A stretch of DNA of 64,000 nucleotides from Alisma plantago-aquatica (lineage: Eukaryota > Streptophyta > Magnoliopsida > Alismatales > Alismataceae). Each line of letters begins with the position of its first letter. The first letter of the stretch is position 1. Position numbers and translations under genes: made by a program. The stretch lies in contig OY856409.1 in the NCBI GenBank assembly GCA_963693085.1, forward strand, positions 504,885,303-504,949,302. The letters run 5' to 3'. Below, in pieces: positions 1 to 11,422 of the stretch. A model generated the notes under the pieces. The model was not told the origin of the DNA. It saw only the letters and a list, made by a program, of their open reading frames with translations, and did no database searches.

Positions 1-546
1 CCTAAGGGAGTTTGATATCCATGGCCACTTGATGAGTAGGATTGAGAAAGGCGTTCACACATGTGTGAATCAGTATATGATATTGATGTCATACATATCT
101 CTTCCAGTCTACTCTGAGATCAAGGAAGTGAATGAACGTTGACAGGATGACTGTTCCATGCCTCGAGTTCATTCGGGATATCAGTGACAAAGGAGTTATA
201 CATTCGTTGTAACACCATTCACGGATTGTAGGATGAAAGTTGTTCTCCAACTTTCTACTTTCACTTGGGTAGCACTGATGTGTGACTAGGAACCGCTCTT
301 TGCTTGTGAAGTCATAAGTGTTATGGACTTTCACTGCCAACGTGAAATGGACCTGCAGGGTCACACACATAGGATTTAACCTGGAAGAGGAGTTTTGTCC
401 ACAAAGCAATGTTTAGATTGATTACTAAAGGAGTTTAGTAGTTCAATTAAACACTCAATCAGTCGATAGCTCAATATCGTATGGTTCAAGGTGCTGGACG
501 CATTGATTGGAGTATCGGATTGATTGAAATCGCAATTGACTGATTT

Positions 547-975
547 TGCCCAACCTGTGCTCCCAACCGATCGGTTCATGTGATGAACCGGTCGGCTGAG
601 GTTGCTGAACCGGTCGGCTGGAGTGTCCAGGCCGATCGGCTCATGCCCAGGTTGAAATGACCGGTTCAAGGGTTGAACCGGTCGGCTCAACTGGTGCAAC
701 CGACCAGTTGGGAAAAGTCATGTCGGCAAGAATTTTCCTTTGGTTTCAAATTGCCCAATTCGATTGGGAATAATATTGGTATTCGATACCAATTGGGAAA
801 GAAACAAGGAAAGTCTTTTTGAGCCGAATTAGGACCATGAACCGATCGGTTCAGGGCACCAACCGATCGGTTGGAGTGCCCCAAACGATCGGCTCAGGTC
901 CAACCGATCGGTTCAATGGCCGAACCGATCGGTTCAGTTGTGAACCGATCATTTCAAGTTGCGAACCGGTTGCTT
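547..975. repeat. Cluster of short palindromes, GAACCGATCGGTTC type
   Basis: About a dozen copies or close variants of the self-complementary motif GAACCGATCGGTTC (also GAACCGGTCGGCTC) are spaced 10-60 bases apart, with a denser run at 838-960. They lie just upstream of the TATA box of the LTR, where enhancer repeats are usual. The spacing is irregular, so this is not a simple tandem array. Confidence 0.8.
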
Positions 976-1056
976 TTTGTGGAAAATTCTCAAACCCTTC
1001 TACTCCTGCATTAGTCCTGCATTGCCCGGGATGGAGAACCCTGTCCCATGACTCTC

Positions 1057-1068
1057 CTATATATAGGG
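1057..1068 (+). promoter_or_regulatory. LTR TATA box
   Basis: CCTATATATAGG is a strong TATA-like sequence between the palindrome cluster and the presumed U5. It supports plus orientation for this LTR. Confidence 0.5.
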
Positions 1069-1618
1069 GTATTGGGGGCTTCTCGAAGAACAGCTCAGTG
1101 CAACCAGTTGCTCTGCAAGTTGTCGTTCTCTCTGGTTTTGGTAACCGTGAGAGAGCCCGAGCAAGTGCTTCCCGCAAAAGGGAGGTGCAGCAAGGGAAGG
1201 ACAACTGCAGTTGCAACAGGAGGCAGGAGAGCGTGTTGGCGACTAGTACGTCAACAGGAGGGTGCGACTCCTTCCACTTCCTTGTGGGACAAGGAGAGTG
1301 GAGTTCCAGGTGGTCCGTGTGGACTACTACAGAGGCGGGAGGACACTGCCGCTTAGGAGGACAACTGTCATCCGACAATCCGGTTCGAGTAGGAGTTGTC
1401 AGTCCCGGTGCGACCAGGAGCTGCACAGACACCGTCGAAGTCCGGAGTTGAAGACCGTGCATTGCGCGAGGTATTGTCGCCGAGCAAGCCTCGGGACAAG
1501 GTATGATTCCGCAAACCATCTTTTCCTATTATATAGACGTTGACGCGTTTCCTCGGTATGGGTTGGGGGAGAATTTTTTTGTTTCCGCTGCCTTCTCTGT
1601 CTCCCCTAAAATCCAACA

Positions 1619-2135
1619 GAAACTTGTGCCCCTCTGACCAGTTGAATGTTAGGAACAATTCTTTGCCCAGGATGATACATATGTTCCATGTAACAAATAG
1701 GGTCTTAATTAGTGAGCCCAATAGTCACCAAATGGTCTCAACTATTGCATCCACTGCCCATGGATACATTTTGCCAGCCGGAATACATGTTCTGCTAATC
1801 TGGAAGATGGTTTCACATAAAAGTAAGCTTGCTTTCTTAAATATCTCGCCGGACTACTGAAGTTGCTGTCAGGCATCTCAAATACTTGCTACTTAGTGCC
1901 AGGATGACATTCTTCTAACATATTCATAATTCAACTTTAGATAGTATTCTGTAATTTTAGACGTTGTTGTGGTGCGTCAATCCAAAAGCAAAACATTTAT
2001 GGATCTGGAGATGAGTTTTCTTTTATCGAGATTGCATCATTCATCCCATGAAAATTCCATACGCAGTGGATGTAAGATCAGATTATGGTTGGAACCTTGG
2101 TGCCTTGATGGAGTTCCCCTTGAAGTAAGAGCTTA
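1619..2135. other. Unassigned DNA, small possible LINE trace
   Basis: No gene can be supported. At about 2070-2130 the plus strand reads RLWLEPWCLDGVPL, which resembles the RFW..W..G..PL stretch before the zinc-binding domain of plant LINE reverse transcriptases. It is too short to call alone. Confidence 0.3.
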
Positions 2136-2442
2136 GGGGCCATTCGGCCCCCGACTTTAGAATTGCAGTAGTTTTATGCGTACCCGACTATTGATTTCAG
2201 AGCACCACTGTTGTGGGTAGTGAGATCGTATTGCTCTGGACAGCAAAAACAACACGTTAAACTACTTCTCATGGACTGGATGTGAGCATGTTAAGTGCCG
2301 CCAAAAATGGCGTGTTTTGGAATCTACTAAATTCATAAAGGCAAATACCAAGTCAAATACATAAAAAAAGTTTGACAAATAAAATAATGACCAATTTATG
2401 TATGAATGCTGGTGTTTATAAAGTTGGTGGCCGAACTGCCCC
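2136..2442. mobile_element. Tourist-like (PIF/Harbinger) MITE
   Basis: This 307-bp element has terminal inverted repeats GGGGCCATTCGGCC on the left and GGGGCAGTTCGGCC as the reverse complement of the right end. It is flanked by TTA at 2133-2135 and 2443-2445, the target duplication typical of PIF/Harbinger MITEs. It has no coding capacity. Confidence 0.75.
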
Positions 2443-2445
2443 TTA

Positions 2446-2998
2446 GTGAATTTATTTTATAGCTGGACTGAGGGACAATCTGTCGTGTTGTAGATATATC
2501 TAAGATTGCCCAAAATTATATTGATTTTGTTTCTTTATGCCATCAATGCTCTTACAGTTGGTATTGATGTGTCAATTGTAGTGTTATTCATTATGGATGT
2601 CAACTGTGTTAGCGATTAGGTTTCCATTACAAATTTGCAGATCCATACCTATATTCACCATATGAGCTGTGGAAAAATATTTGGTTTTGAGTTGTGTATT
2701 CTGATTTGATTTTGGTTTATATGGTGAGTGATGTTCGATGTGCACAATCATTTGACATCCATAAACACCTCATAGCTTTCCATTTCGATTTGTAGATCAG
2801 AACTTTAGATTTGGGGCACAATCATTCATAAACACCTCATGCAAGAGTACTGATGTTCGATGGGTCTTGAACATTGTGAGTTTTCTTTCACTTAATTTAC
2901 TTTCTGTGATACTTCATAGGTTTTTCACATAATTATTAGTATGTTTTCTATAACAAAGTAAATATATCAACTTTTCTACAAGAGCTCATTGTACTGAT
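2446..2998. other. Unassigned AT-rich DNA
   Basis: I see no coding signal, clear repeat or terminal inverted repeat in this stretch. Confidence 0.5.
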
Positions 2999-3255
2999 CC
3001 ATCCAATAATCTCCTTCTTTCCTCTGACATTCGGTAGTTCACTGTTGTTTTTTGGAGTTATAGGAATATGAGAACGAGCCCTGTTCCAAATATCTTTTGC
3101 AACCCTGCAATGCCACATTATGTGCTCAGCTGATTCTAATTCCTATTTGCACAGTGAACATCTTGACACCAGTTGAATACCCCTCATCATGATATACTCT
3201 TTGATAATAAGTTTGTTTTGCATCAACTTCCAACCAAAAAGTTTAATCATGTTCA
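2999..3255 (-). pseudogene. LINE reverse-transcriptase zinc-binding (zf-RVT) fragment
   Basis: Read on the minus strand this gives FGWKLMQNKL, then CSLCK, then a stop, then ELESAEHIMWHC and RVAKDIW. That is the order of the zf-RVT domain found at the C-terminal side of plant LINE polyproteins and their dispersed derivatives: W-K-L, C-x2-C, then H-x3-H/C, then A..IW. One in-frame stop lies between the two Cys pairs, and no complete reverse transcriptase is adjacent. It is a dead fragment. Confidence 0.6.
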
Positions 3256-4104
3256 GAACCACAATCTGTTCTATTTGTCGAGTGTGTTTTGCTAATCCTT
3301 AGATTGGTAGTGATCTTAAAATTGTTTTTGAACCTTTCTTCTATGCTAGCCTTATATTATCTTTTAGTGCATTTCTTGCTGGTGTGGGATTTGAATAGCA
3401 GGTAGGAAATCTTCTTCTGTTATTTGGGTTACACAAATCCACTTCTTCCCCTATTTCTTCCTACTCAGATGCTCAATTATATATAGTCCTCAAGTTATAT
3501 TGTTTTGGCGTGGAGTAACATTGTTGACTATAAAATCTATGTCCAATTTTTTTGTTTTGGTTTATATGGTGAATTTATTCGATTTCTAATTTGTAGCAGC
3601 TCAGCAAAAACAGAAAGGAGAGATAGTTAATTGGAAAACTCAAATCTACTAGTACAGAACAATGTCTTATATATTATTTCCTTTTCCCTATTTATCGTTT
3701 TGCTATTTCTATTTTCATATGTCCTCGTGAACATCTTGTGTTATTCAACTTTAAATAATATTTGATGAGCACCATAGCTTCTGTAATAATACGAGATACA
3801 ACTCAATAATTTATGATATAGGAACACATATGTTGGTCGTGTCTTATAGATGTAAAGATGAAGTGTCGTGTATTAATTTTTATGTATCATCTAATTTTCA
3901 CTTCTTTGCAGGTAGAACATATTCGTGCCATCAACTTTTCTAGTTTTGTGCTATTATCTAACATGGACCAGAAATTAATCTTCAAATCTACTTATGAGGG
4001 TTGTTCCCATCACCCCACCTTCCACTTGAAAAATCAGTTTGGACGGGTTAGAATCAAATTAACCCCTTATTGTTGCCAAGACTGACCTAAATACATCCCT
4101 AAAT
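3256..4104. other. Unassigned DNA
   Basis: AT-rich sequence. A 75-codon frame at 3858-4085 has no recognisable motif and is not called as a gene. Confidence 0.45.
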
Positions 4105-4433
4105 CATAGAGCATATATCATCCATGAGCTAGCTCAATCTTTTTATCATGCAATGATGATAGAGTTATGCAATAAGGTCTTGGAAGTTTGTGTTGCTAAT
4201 GATTATATAGTCTCTACTAACTTTATATCTACATTGGCAGTCACTGCTACATTACTTTTGAGTTGTTAAGAGATGCCTTGTTCTTGCATTGGAGCTACAA
4301 TCATATGAATAACTTATTCTGAAACTACTGATGGTTGTCTTTCTGGAAGTCTAAAGGATCTTTCACTTGATATACCATCTGTAAAGGAGTCATTTCAGTT
4401 GTTGGTCTCAAAAGAAACTAGTGAGGAATGTGG
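4105..4433 (+). pseudogene. Possible MA3-domain (PDCD4/MRF-like) gene fragment
   Basis: Two blocks resemble one MA3 repeat of the plant PDCD4-like translation regulatory factors. The first, at 4105-4200, reads IIHELAQSFYH, compared with the family pattern I.EL..PFFHHE. The second, at 4321-4433, reads SLKDLSLDIPSVKESFQLLV, compared with the family pattern DL.LDIP.A...F..L..KA..EGWL. Stops separate and follow the blocks. The similarity is by eye and the fragment is short, so the identity is tentative. It sits about 0.7 kb from a better supported zinc-finger pseudogene. Confidence 0.35.
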
Positions 4434-5159
4434 TAGATAGGTACAACATGTGAAAACAATCAATGATGTGAGATATCAGATGGACCATTGGTGGGCTGCC
4501 AATTGTGCTTGTTCCCTGCAGGTACTGTTGTGTTACTTAAACTGAATTTGGATCTTCAAGTTTCACTTCAAATACTATCATGTCTTTTCCTATTGTGTAT
4601 GCTCAAGAAATTCATATTGACTTGTTACAATCTTCGTCATGAATTCAAGAGGTTTGTGATTGACTTGTTGCAATCTTCATCATTAATTTCAAGATGTTTA
4701 CAGGCTAGCTACCAAAAAGAACATAATCTTTTTTATATGCTTCAGGTAGGCAATAGAGAGCCAAAGCTACCAAACTTGTATGGCTACATCTTGCATTTCA
4801 ACTACATCAGGGTTATCTTAACTTGAAAGCTTGTAGGTCTTCTTATCCACCTTTACAAAAACTCGAGTTTTAAGTTTATAATTTATTCATTACTTCTCAA
4901 AGTTGTAATGCTTTTGATCTAGATTTCATTACATCTCAAAGTTGTAATGCTTTTAATTCGTAATTTCAGTTGAGTACAACCTTGAACTAATCAATTCAAG
5001 ATATTAGAAGTTGTGGTAACAACATGTCAATTCAAGGTATGGTCTCCATTTTTTTGCTGGTATCATTGAACAAATAAGAACTTGTTTGAAATATATTTCT
5101 ATTAAAATTAGTTTCTTATGTTGTTCTAGACCTTATTTGATTATGATGATCTGTTGACT
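4434..5159. other. Unassigned DNA
   Basis: A 112-codon frame at 4488-4826 has no recognised domain. A short direct repeat containing CTCAAAGTTGTAATGCTTTT occurs near 4896 and 4934. Nothing else is seen. Confidence 0.4.
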
Positions 5160-5870
5160 TAACACAATAATGAACGAATGTCTAATTCTATACCGACTAG
5201 CATTGAGAATTTTTCTAATAAGTTTCCAGCTATCTATTTGTTCATCATTTATTGCTTGACCAGTGGACATGCATGATCCTTTGTTTTCATCAAGAGAAAG
5301 AAAAGGAGAGTGGTCCTGGAAGAGGGTGGCATGCCCAAATAGCTTGTCCTTCTGAGAGAAAGTAGTTCTATAGGAAGATATCCATTTGTCTCTTCCGCAA
5401 TGCTTCTCGTGGGTTTTCATATTAGCAATCACAGATAATTTCTTGTTGTTCCATCGGCTACAGGTATAGCTCTTATTACAATGACTCCTTTTGTAATGGT
5501 TCCTTACACACAGGATTGTCTTTAAAGGCTAGAACTTCTTGTTATCTTTAATTGTTCTTCTTGCAGCCCACAAATGGACAGGAGTACCTCTTTATCATCA
5601 CAGGTTCAGAGCTCGAGTCCTTGCTGGGTTTAGTGAGTATAACAACAATTTTGTACTCATCTCCATGGCCACACATGTGCATGGGCAAGCTTGCATCCCT
5701 GTTGCGGTATGGTAGTCAGATCAGGAGTAACATTTTGCTGAATCTGCATGTCAAGTTCATCAGATCCAATTAGGCACTCAGCTTGTCTACCAATAATTGT
5801 GCATCAAACTTTAAACTTGGTGTATCATTTGATCCAGGAAATCAAGATCACTTAACAAGGCCTTTGGGGC
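5160..5870 (-). pseudogene. STOP1-like C2H2 zinc-finger transcription factor pseudogene
   Basis: The minus strand carries, in family order, pieces of a STOP1/STOP2-type factor (nuclear C2H2 proteins linked to proton and aluminium tolerance). They are LLSDLDFLDQMIH (about 5820-5862), [70 protein letters not shown], and [12 protein letters not shown] to about 5300. The frame is broken several times. Key zinc ligands are lost: CSRC has become CSRW, and the next finger's CSCG has become SSYR. Much of the first finger is missing. The order and spacing are compact, as in a degraded or processed copy. No promoter or complete start was identified. Confidence 0.8.
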
Positions 5871-6319
5871 TTACAGATTTGCCCCTGCGTGAAGTCCACT
5901 ATGCTCTATAGTCTATAGAAAGCAGTGAAAAGAAAAGGAGTCATTGGAGCGCTATATGATCTATTGATCTATTCACCTACTTTTTCTATGGACCTTCAGT
6001 CACGATAATCGCTCCATAGATAACGTGGTATGGAAGTTATGTTCTCAAGTGACATTGGAGCATTGTATGACCTATCTACAGTATGTAGTGGATAGATGTA
6101 GTCAGAAGAAGATATTGTATACATGTGTCTTTTTTTCATGCATATTGTAAAACAGGGGCCAGGTTAATGTCCTCCCCATGTGTACTCATTGTTCAAATAT
6201 AAATAAAAGTATCATTGTTGACATTGTAAGCAAAACTCGATCTTGATTAACATTCATTTGTTGTCTTATTGAAAACCCCTCTATATTGGCAAGCAACTGA
6301 CTAGCTACATAATGTTTCT
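5871..6319. other. Unassigned DNA
   Basis: No coding or repeat signal was recognised. This stretch separates the zinc-finger pseudogene from the CACTA-like end. The final seven bases (6313-6319) may belong to the downstream LTR, as discussed there. Confidence 0.4.
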
Positions 6320-6734
6320 CACTACATATGTATGTGTAGTACATGGTGCCTTTCACTACACACTAGCTATAATTACATGTGTAGCAAGTGCTAATTTTTT
6401 CTATACATGAACTACAAATACAAATTGTAACCAATGCCATCTCTCCCTACATAGCATAGATACAAATTAAATTGTAGTCATACATTTGGCTCCAATGGAA
6501 ACTACATATTTATGTGTAAGGACATTTTTACCTACAATTAGGGTTACATATAAATTTGTAGCCAGAGGAATAACTAACTACAACTTTGAAAAATGTAGCC
6601 TAAACAATTAGCTACACGAGTATTAGCTATATATTATAAATGTAAGGATAAATGTAGCCAAAGATTTTGGCTACAAATTTTGGGGTTTTTGCTACAAATT
6701 TTTTTTGTAGTTAAAGACCATATTTTTCGTAGTG
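6320..6734. mobile_element. Small CACTA-like non-autonomous element
   Basis: The left end is CACTACATATG and the right end is the complement of CACTACGAAAAATATGG. Both are flanked by TCT (6317-6319 and 6735-6737), a 3-bp duplication as expected for CACTA elements. The interior is packed with inverted units built from CTACA...TGTAG, like the subterminal repeats of this superfamily. Only the first six terminal bases match well, so the left end could be a chance internal repeat. The right end is the firmer one. Confidence 0.45.
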
Positions 6735-9700
6735 TCTCAAGACCGTTTGGAGGTCATCAAAATGATCCCAAGACCGTTTGGAGGTCATCCAAATGATCCC
6801 AAGACCGTTTGGGGTCAGGTCATGATTTAATTGAATGATGGTTTAATAGGTGTCAAATCAATTAGACTCTTATTGAAGTATGTGGAAGGGTCATCGATTC
6901 CAAACCCTAATCCAATTGATCCAAGCCCTAATTGATGATCAATTGAGGGTCAATTGAGTGTCAAATCAGTTGAGGGTTGACCTAATTGGCTCAATTGATG
7001 AGTGGCTAACAAGTGCATGATTGATTGAGGGGTTCAACATTGGAAACCCTAATTCAATTGAAATAGTTGAGTCACTTTTTGGTCCTTGCGGTTTAGAGGT
7101 GGTTTGGACCAAACGGTCTCAAGACCGTTTGGGACCAAATGATCCCAAACCGTTTGGTGCTCATGCAGTTTCAAGATCGGTTATGTCCATGCGGTTTCAA
7201 AGTCAAACTTGACCAAACGGTCTTCACCCCATCTTGGGAAAACGGTCTTGAGTGTGCACTTTACCAAACAGTTTCAAAAGTCAACAAGACCAAACGATCT
7301 TCAACACCAAACGCTTTCTAGGGCAGTCCAAGACTGTTTGGGAGTTTAATGTGCAAAACCGTTTGAGGTCTAAAAAGGGTCAAGATCGTTTGATGCTTTA
7401 GTGGTCAAGATGGTTTAGTGGTTGATTAACCTAAACCTCATAGATACCTAAAGTGATTAAGGGACCAAGTAATTAGTTGATTAATGCATGTTATAATCAG
7501 TGGTGATCATTATAAAGGTACCCTTGATGGGATAGAGTGATTAGTACTCCTTGGATGAGTAAGATCTAATGATCACAATAGTAATGACATGACCAATGAT
7601 GTCAATGTTTAATTGACTTAGCTTAATCAAGCGTGATGCAAACATCAACTTATAGAAAGAGGAAAGAGAAGATTTCTTATATGGATGTTAATCAAGAAAT
7701 GGACTCCCAACATGAATGAATACCTAATTAGGGTATGATCCATGATAGTGAGATCATGAAACCCTAATTATGATGGCTAATGAATCATAATCCTAATTGA
7801 AGGCATTAATGGAAGTAATCCTAATACAAGATGATGGTATAATCCTAATCCATTGTAATGTGAATAGTAAACCCTAATCTAGGGTAATGTGATGATATGA
7901 ACAGGAAACCCTAATTCTGGGTTATGCTTTATAGCATGAAGCTCTTTAATTATGAAATGAGGAATCACTATGCCTTTTTAAGCTAAAGGGGTTGGATAAC
8001 CCTAATTGAATTGGATAGGAAACCCTAACCCTAGAAACCAGCCGTGGTAATGTAAAGCAGTCATGGTAATCTTCTGTAGCATGACCGTGCAAGATAGCAC
8101 GGCCGTGGTGTTCTATACTTGACTTGGAAATAATTTGTATTGAACTAATTCAGATATAATGTGCATGTTATCAATTGTGTTAGTCATGCATGTCTTTATA
8201 AAGAAGTGAGCATAGCCAGGTAAAGGTTATGATGCCATAATCATTGAAAGCTCTTTATAAGCTTTGAAAGAAATGATATGCTATGTTTCCTAGTAAGAGG
8301 TAACAAATGACCTTGATAAACTGTATGACCCATGAGAAATACTTGCATTGCTACAATCATGTTCATACTGTTAAATGACTTGATGGCAATATGTTACTTG
8401 GTAGTAAGTGTTTGATGATCTAAGGGTTTGAATACCCATATTCCTAAATCAAAATGATGAGATGGTTAAGGATTGATATCCAAATGATAACAAGATGTGA
8501 AATAAACTTGATACAAGTAGTACTCTTTCTTATAGCAATTGTCTTATTGGTTTATGTTTGAAAACATGCCTGATGCTAAAAGAATGTCATAATGTACTTA
8601 ATTAATCAAGTATAATGATATCATGTAGAGCCCTAACCATAGATCCATCATTGTCAGAAATTAAATGATGGTGAAATAGGTTTTCCTAAGGGAACTCCTG
8701 GAGAGCATACTTTTGAGTATGTGGGGGTTATGGATGTGAATATCCTTACGTCCTAATTGAGGAATTGATGTGAGATAAACATCAAATCTCTCAATCCTTC
8801 ATTATATGTTTATGCTGGGAGGATGTATCACTAATCTCCCGATGATGTTGTTAATGCTGCATCGATGTGAGATAAACAAGAAATCCCTTGATGGCGAAGA
8901 GAGTACAACATGCCACTGTAACTCTAATAGCGAAGTTGCCAGAATACCCTGGAAAGATATTATAGCAGAGACACAAGATATCCTGCATGTTGTACCTCAC
9001 ACTAACTGAGGAAGATGAGGTCATAGGAATCCGGCTCTTCTGATGACCTATGTATGGTACCGATTGCGATTTCATAATGGTCGGTTGGAGTATGAGTGGT
9101 ATATCTCATCTCCTCAGGTCATAAATATGTTTGAAAAGCGTAATCAGCCGTGTAGCATAATTGCTTAGGTTGAACTACGAGAAACAATGATTGATGATAC
9201 ATTGTTTATAATATCCTAGTTGGACAAATGATATACATGTTCTTCATATTCCTTATTGATATATGTCTTGTCATTCATTCAAGTTAGAATTGAAATGATT
9301 GCTTAGAGATTACTGCTCTACTTAGCTTATTCAATGAATTGCCTATTGTTGAATAATTATAGTTCTTTTGCTCATTGTTATTTTAATATTTGCAATAACA
9401 ATGCTTCTGGCAGAGAGTTACAACTCTCACTGGGACAATTATTCAATTGTCTCACCCCTGTGGGATTCAACTTTTTAGGTAGACACCGAGGACGAAGGAA
9501 CCCTTCAGTGGGTGAGCAACAACAACAGTAGCAGCAACATCCAGGATAGCAGTGATCTTCAGGTGGAGACACTGTATGTCAAGTCTTATATATTGAATGT
9601 CCTATGTGTCGTCTCTGTACTCTCAGGTCCTAGGAGTCAGTAGATTGTTTAATCTAGATCTGAGATTTTTGGCGTAATGCCTCGAGTTTTGTATCTTGCC

Positions 9701-9929
9701 TTGTACAGTTAACAGGGAAGTTGATGCTTATAACCTCAAGATGTGATGATACAGAGAAGTGTTGATATATCAGATTGTAAATAACTTACTTTGTTTATTT
9801 ATGAAAGAGTTTCACAGTTTGTAGATCTCTTTACGTAAAGTTTTAAATTTTTAGTGATTTTTAGTAATTCTACTGCTACAAAACGCTTCCGCATTAGTTT
9901 AAATTCGTTAATCTTGTTTTCACGAGACG
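6735..9929 (+). mobile_element. Degenerate gypsy-type LTR, solo or truncated
   Basis: About 3.2 kb without coding capacity. A cluster of AAGACCGTTTGG palindromic repeats lies at the left. A CAGGTGGAGACACTG-like stretch after a CAACAACAGTAGCAGC run (about 9517-9575) and a terminal region with CGCTTCCGCATTAG (about 9885) resemble Tekay/Del LTRs. If the CACTA-like element at 6320 is removed, the sequence runs on from TGTTTCT at 6313, which could be the LTR start. On the right it appears to resume for a few bases after the solo LTR and end in GGTCATCACA at about 11422. Boundaries and clade are inference. No primer site or gag follows. Confidence 0.4.
6736..7430. repeat. Cluster of CAAGACCGTTTGG inverted-repeat motifs
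   Basis: More than ten copies of the CAAGACCGTTTGG motif or its complement CCAAACGGTCTTG occur in both orientations with irregular spacing. The layout parallels the palindrome cluster of the LTR at 547-975 but with a different core sequence. Confidence 0.75.
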
Positions 9930-9934
9930 GTCAT

Positions 9935-11413
9935 TGATGCGCGTCGTTGTACACGCAACAATCACTAGGAAAAGTCCTAGAGTTTAACCTTCTAACCCGG
10001 TTGTCAACTTGTTGTGAACAACAAGTCAACTTAGTATAGATAGGTATCGATCCAAGGGACGGCGGAAAACAAAATTTGAAATCCAAATCCGATTGCAAAA
10101 AATAAGAAAATAAATTCCGATGAGAAGGTTGTTTAAAACTAAGAACAAAAAAATAAAAGTGTTGAAATAAAATTTAACTATCAAGAAAAAGAAATACCGA
10201 AGCTAAGGGATTTTACCACCCTAGTCGATGTGAAACGAGATCAAATAAATGATAAGAAAGATAAAAGAAGGCATGTGAAACATTTGTAAATGATTCACAA
10301 AAGATGAACTCCCCGTGAACCCATTGGTCCTGGCATTCACAGATCCTAGTTCAATCATCCTAATGGGGACTTTTCCGAGGTCTCATCCAAATTCCCATGA
10401 AATGAATTTGGTTGTTCTAAATCTTGGGTTCCACGGTCGCATCCGCCAAGATTAACAAGCGATGAAAACGAGAGATCACTTCGTTAAAATCGTCGAGATC
10501 CAAATCAAAATCCATTTATCTAAAAAATCATATAAATCTTCAATCTAGTCATCACATGGCTAAGGGGTTATTCCCCTTGCCTCGATAGAAGTCTACTCAC
10601 GCATGCTTGTGGAAAACATGGAGGCGGAGGGGAGAAGCGAAATGGCCATAGTCTAGCCCAAAATTAGGAGTCAATCCTTTTGCTAGAGATAATAAAATGG
10701 CCAATATCTTCAACCCTTGCTCCAATCCACGGAAGAGAAAGAAGAAGAAAGGAAGAACAACTAGATCTATTGCAAGAATTAAAGAACACTAAGAAGAAAT
10801 TCTATTGCTTGAATGATAGGAGAACAAATGCTCAGAATTCCGGTACAAAAGATGATACAAAAGATGATCCTTGGGAGGAGGAAGTGCCCTTCCTTTTATA
10901 GTAGAATGAGGGGTAGACTATCTAAAAAAGAGGGGGGGGGAAAAGAGAGGGAGCCATCCTTTTGAATTTTCAGATCTAGTCAACAAACTCTTGATTGTCT
11001 TTCTTTAATGCAGATTCTAGCAGCAGCAATTTCGAGCGAATTTCCGTTGTCCAGAGAATTTAAAGTGCGCCTGAAAATATAATTTTCCTATAGGCCTTTG
11101 AATTCCCTTTCCAAATCATATTTGAACATTAAACTCCGCCTTAGGATGTGAGAGTTATGCTAATTTTGGTGCAAGGTATGTATTTAAGTCAGCATTGCAG
11201 GAAACTGAATTGCCTCCTACCTTCATCTCTTCTTTTCTCGATTTAATTACTTAGATAATTCCTGAAAATTAAGAAAAATATCATAAGAATTCAGGAAAAG
11301 TATATTAAGAAGATGAAAGTGCTATTTATTTTTGAATTAGCTAAAATTAACAAAAAAGTCCTAATTAATTATTCTAAAGGAAGCAAAAATAAGAGATGAA
11401 TATGCATTCATCA
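9935..11413 (-). mobile_element. Solo LTR, 1479 bp, with intact target duplication
   Basis: The ends are TGATGCGCG and GCATTCATCA, satisfying TG...CA. The flanks are GTCAT at 9930-9934 and GTCAT at 11414-11418, a perfect 5-bp duplication. There is no coding region. A good TATA box lies on the minus strand at 10891-10900, so the LTR is read leftward. The sequence resembles gypsy LTR or leader sequences common in plants, but I did not place the clade. A solo LTR is the usual product of recombination between the two LTRs of a full element. Confidence 0.85.
10891..10900 (-). promoter_or_regulatory. TATA box of solo LTR
   Basis: The complement reads TATAAAAGGA. It defines the orientation of the solo LTR. 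Confidence 0.5.
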
Positions 11414-11422
11414 GTCATCACA

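Larger units (their letters stand above)
1..1618 (+). mobile_element. Copia-type LTR, left end outside window
   Basis: This looks like the U3-R-U5 of a Ty1/copia-type LTR. It has a palindrome-rich upstream part (547-975), a TATA box at 1057-1068, a stretch of transcribed-leader character, and a possible terminal CCAACA ending at 1618. No tRNA-Met primer site and no gag follow, so a solo LTR or a truncated element is likely. The left end lies outside the window, so no target duplication can be tested. Several 60-220 codon frames open on both strands here, but they overlap one another, lack known motifs and are treated as chance frames. The family call is inferred from overall layout only. Confidence 0.55.

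Noticed and set aside
547..975. CRISPR-like palindromic repeats
   Set aside because: Spacing is irregular, repeats vary, and the context is a plant LTR. No array structure or cas genes.
851..1519. Overlapping frames of 210 and 222 codons on opposite strands
   Set aside because: They lie in an LTR, overlap each other, include the palindrome repeats as reading text and show no protein family motif.
5552..5773. Plus-strand frame of 73 codons with a methionine start
   Set aside because: It is the antisense of the STOP1-like pseudogene.
9334..9572. Short Cys/Gln-rich frames near the CAACAACAGTAGCAGC run
   Set aside because: A repeat-driven frame inside an LTR, with no family match.
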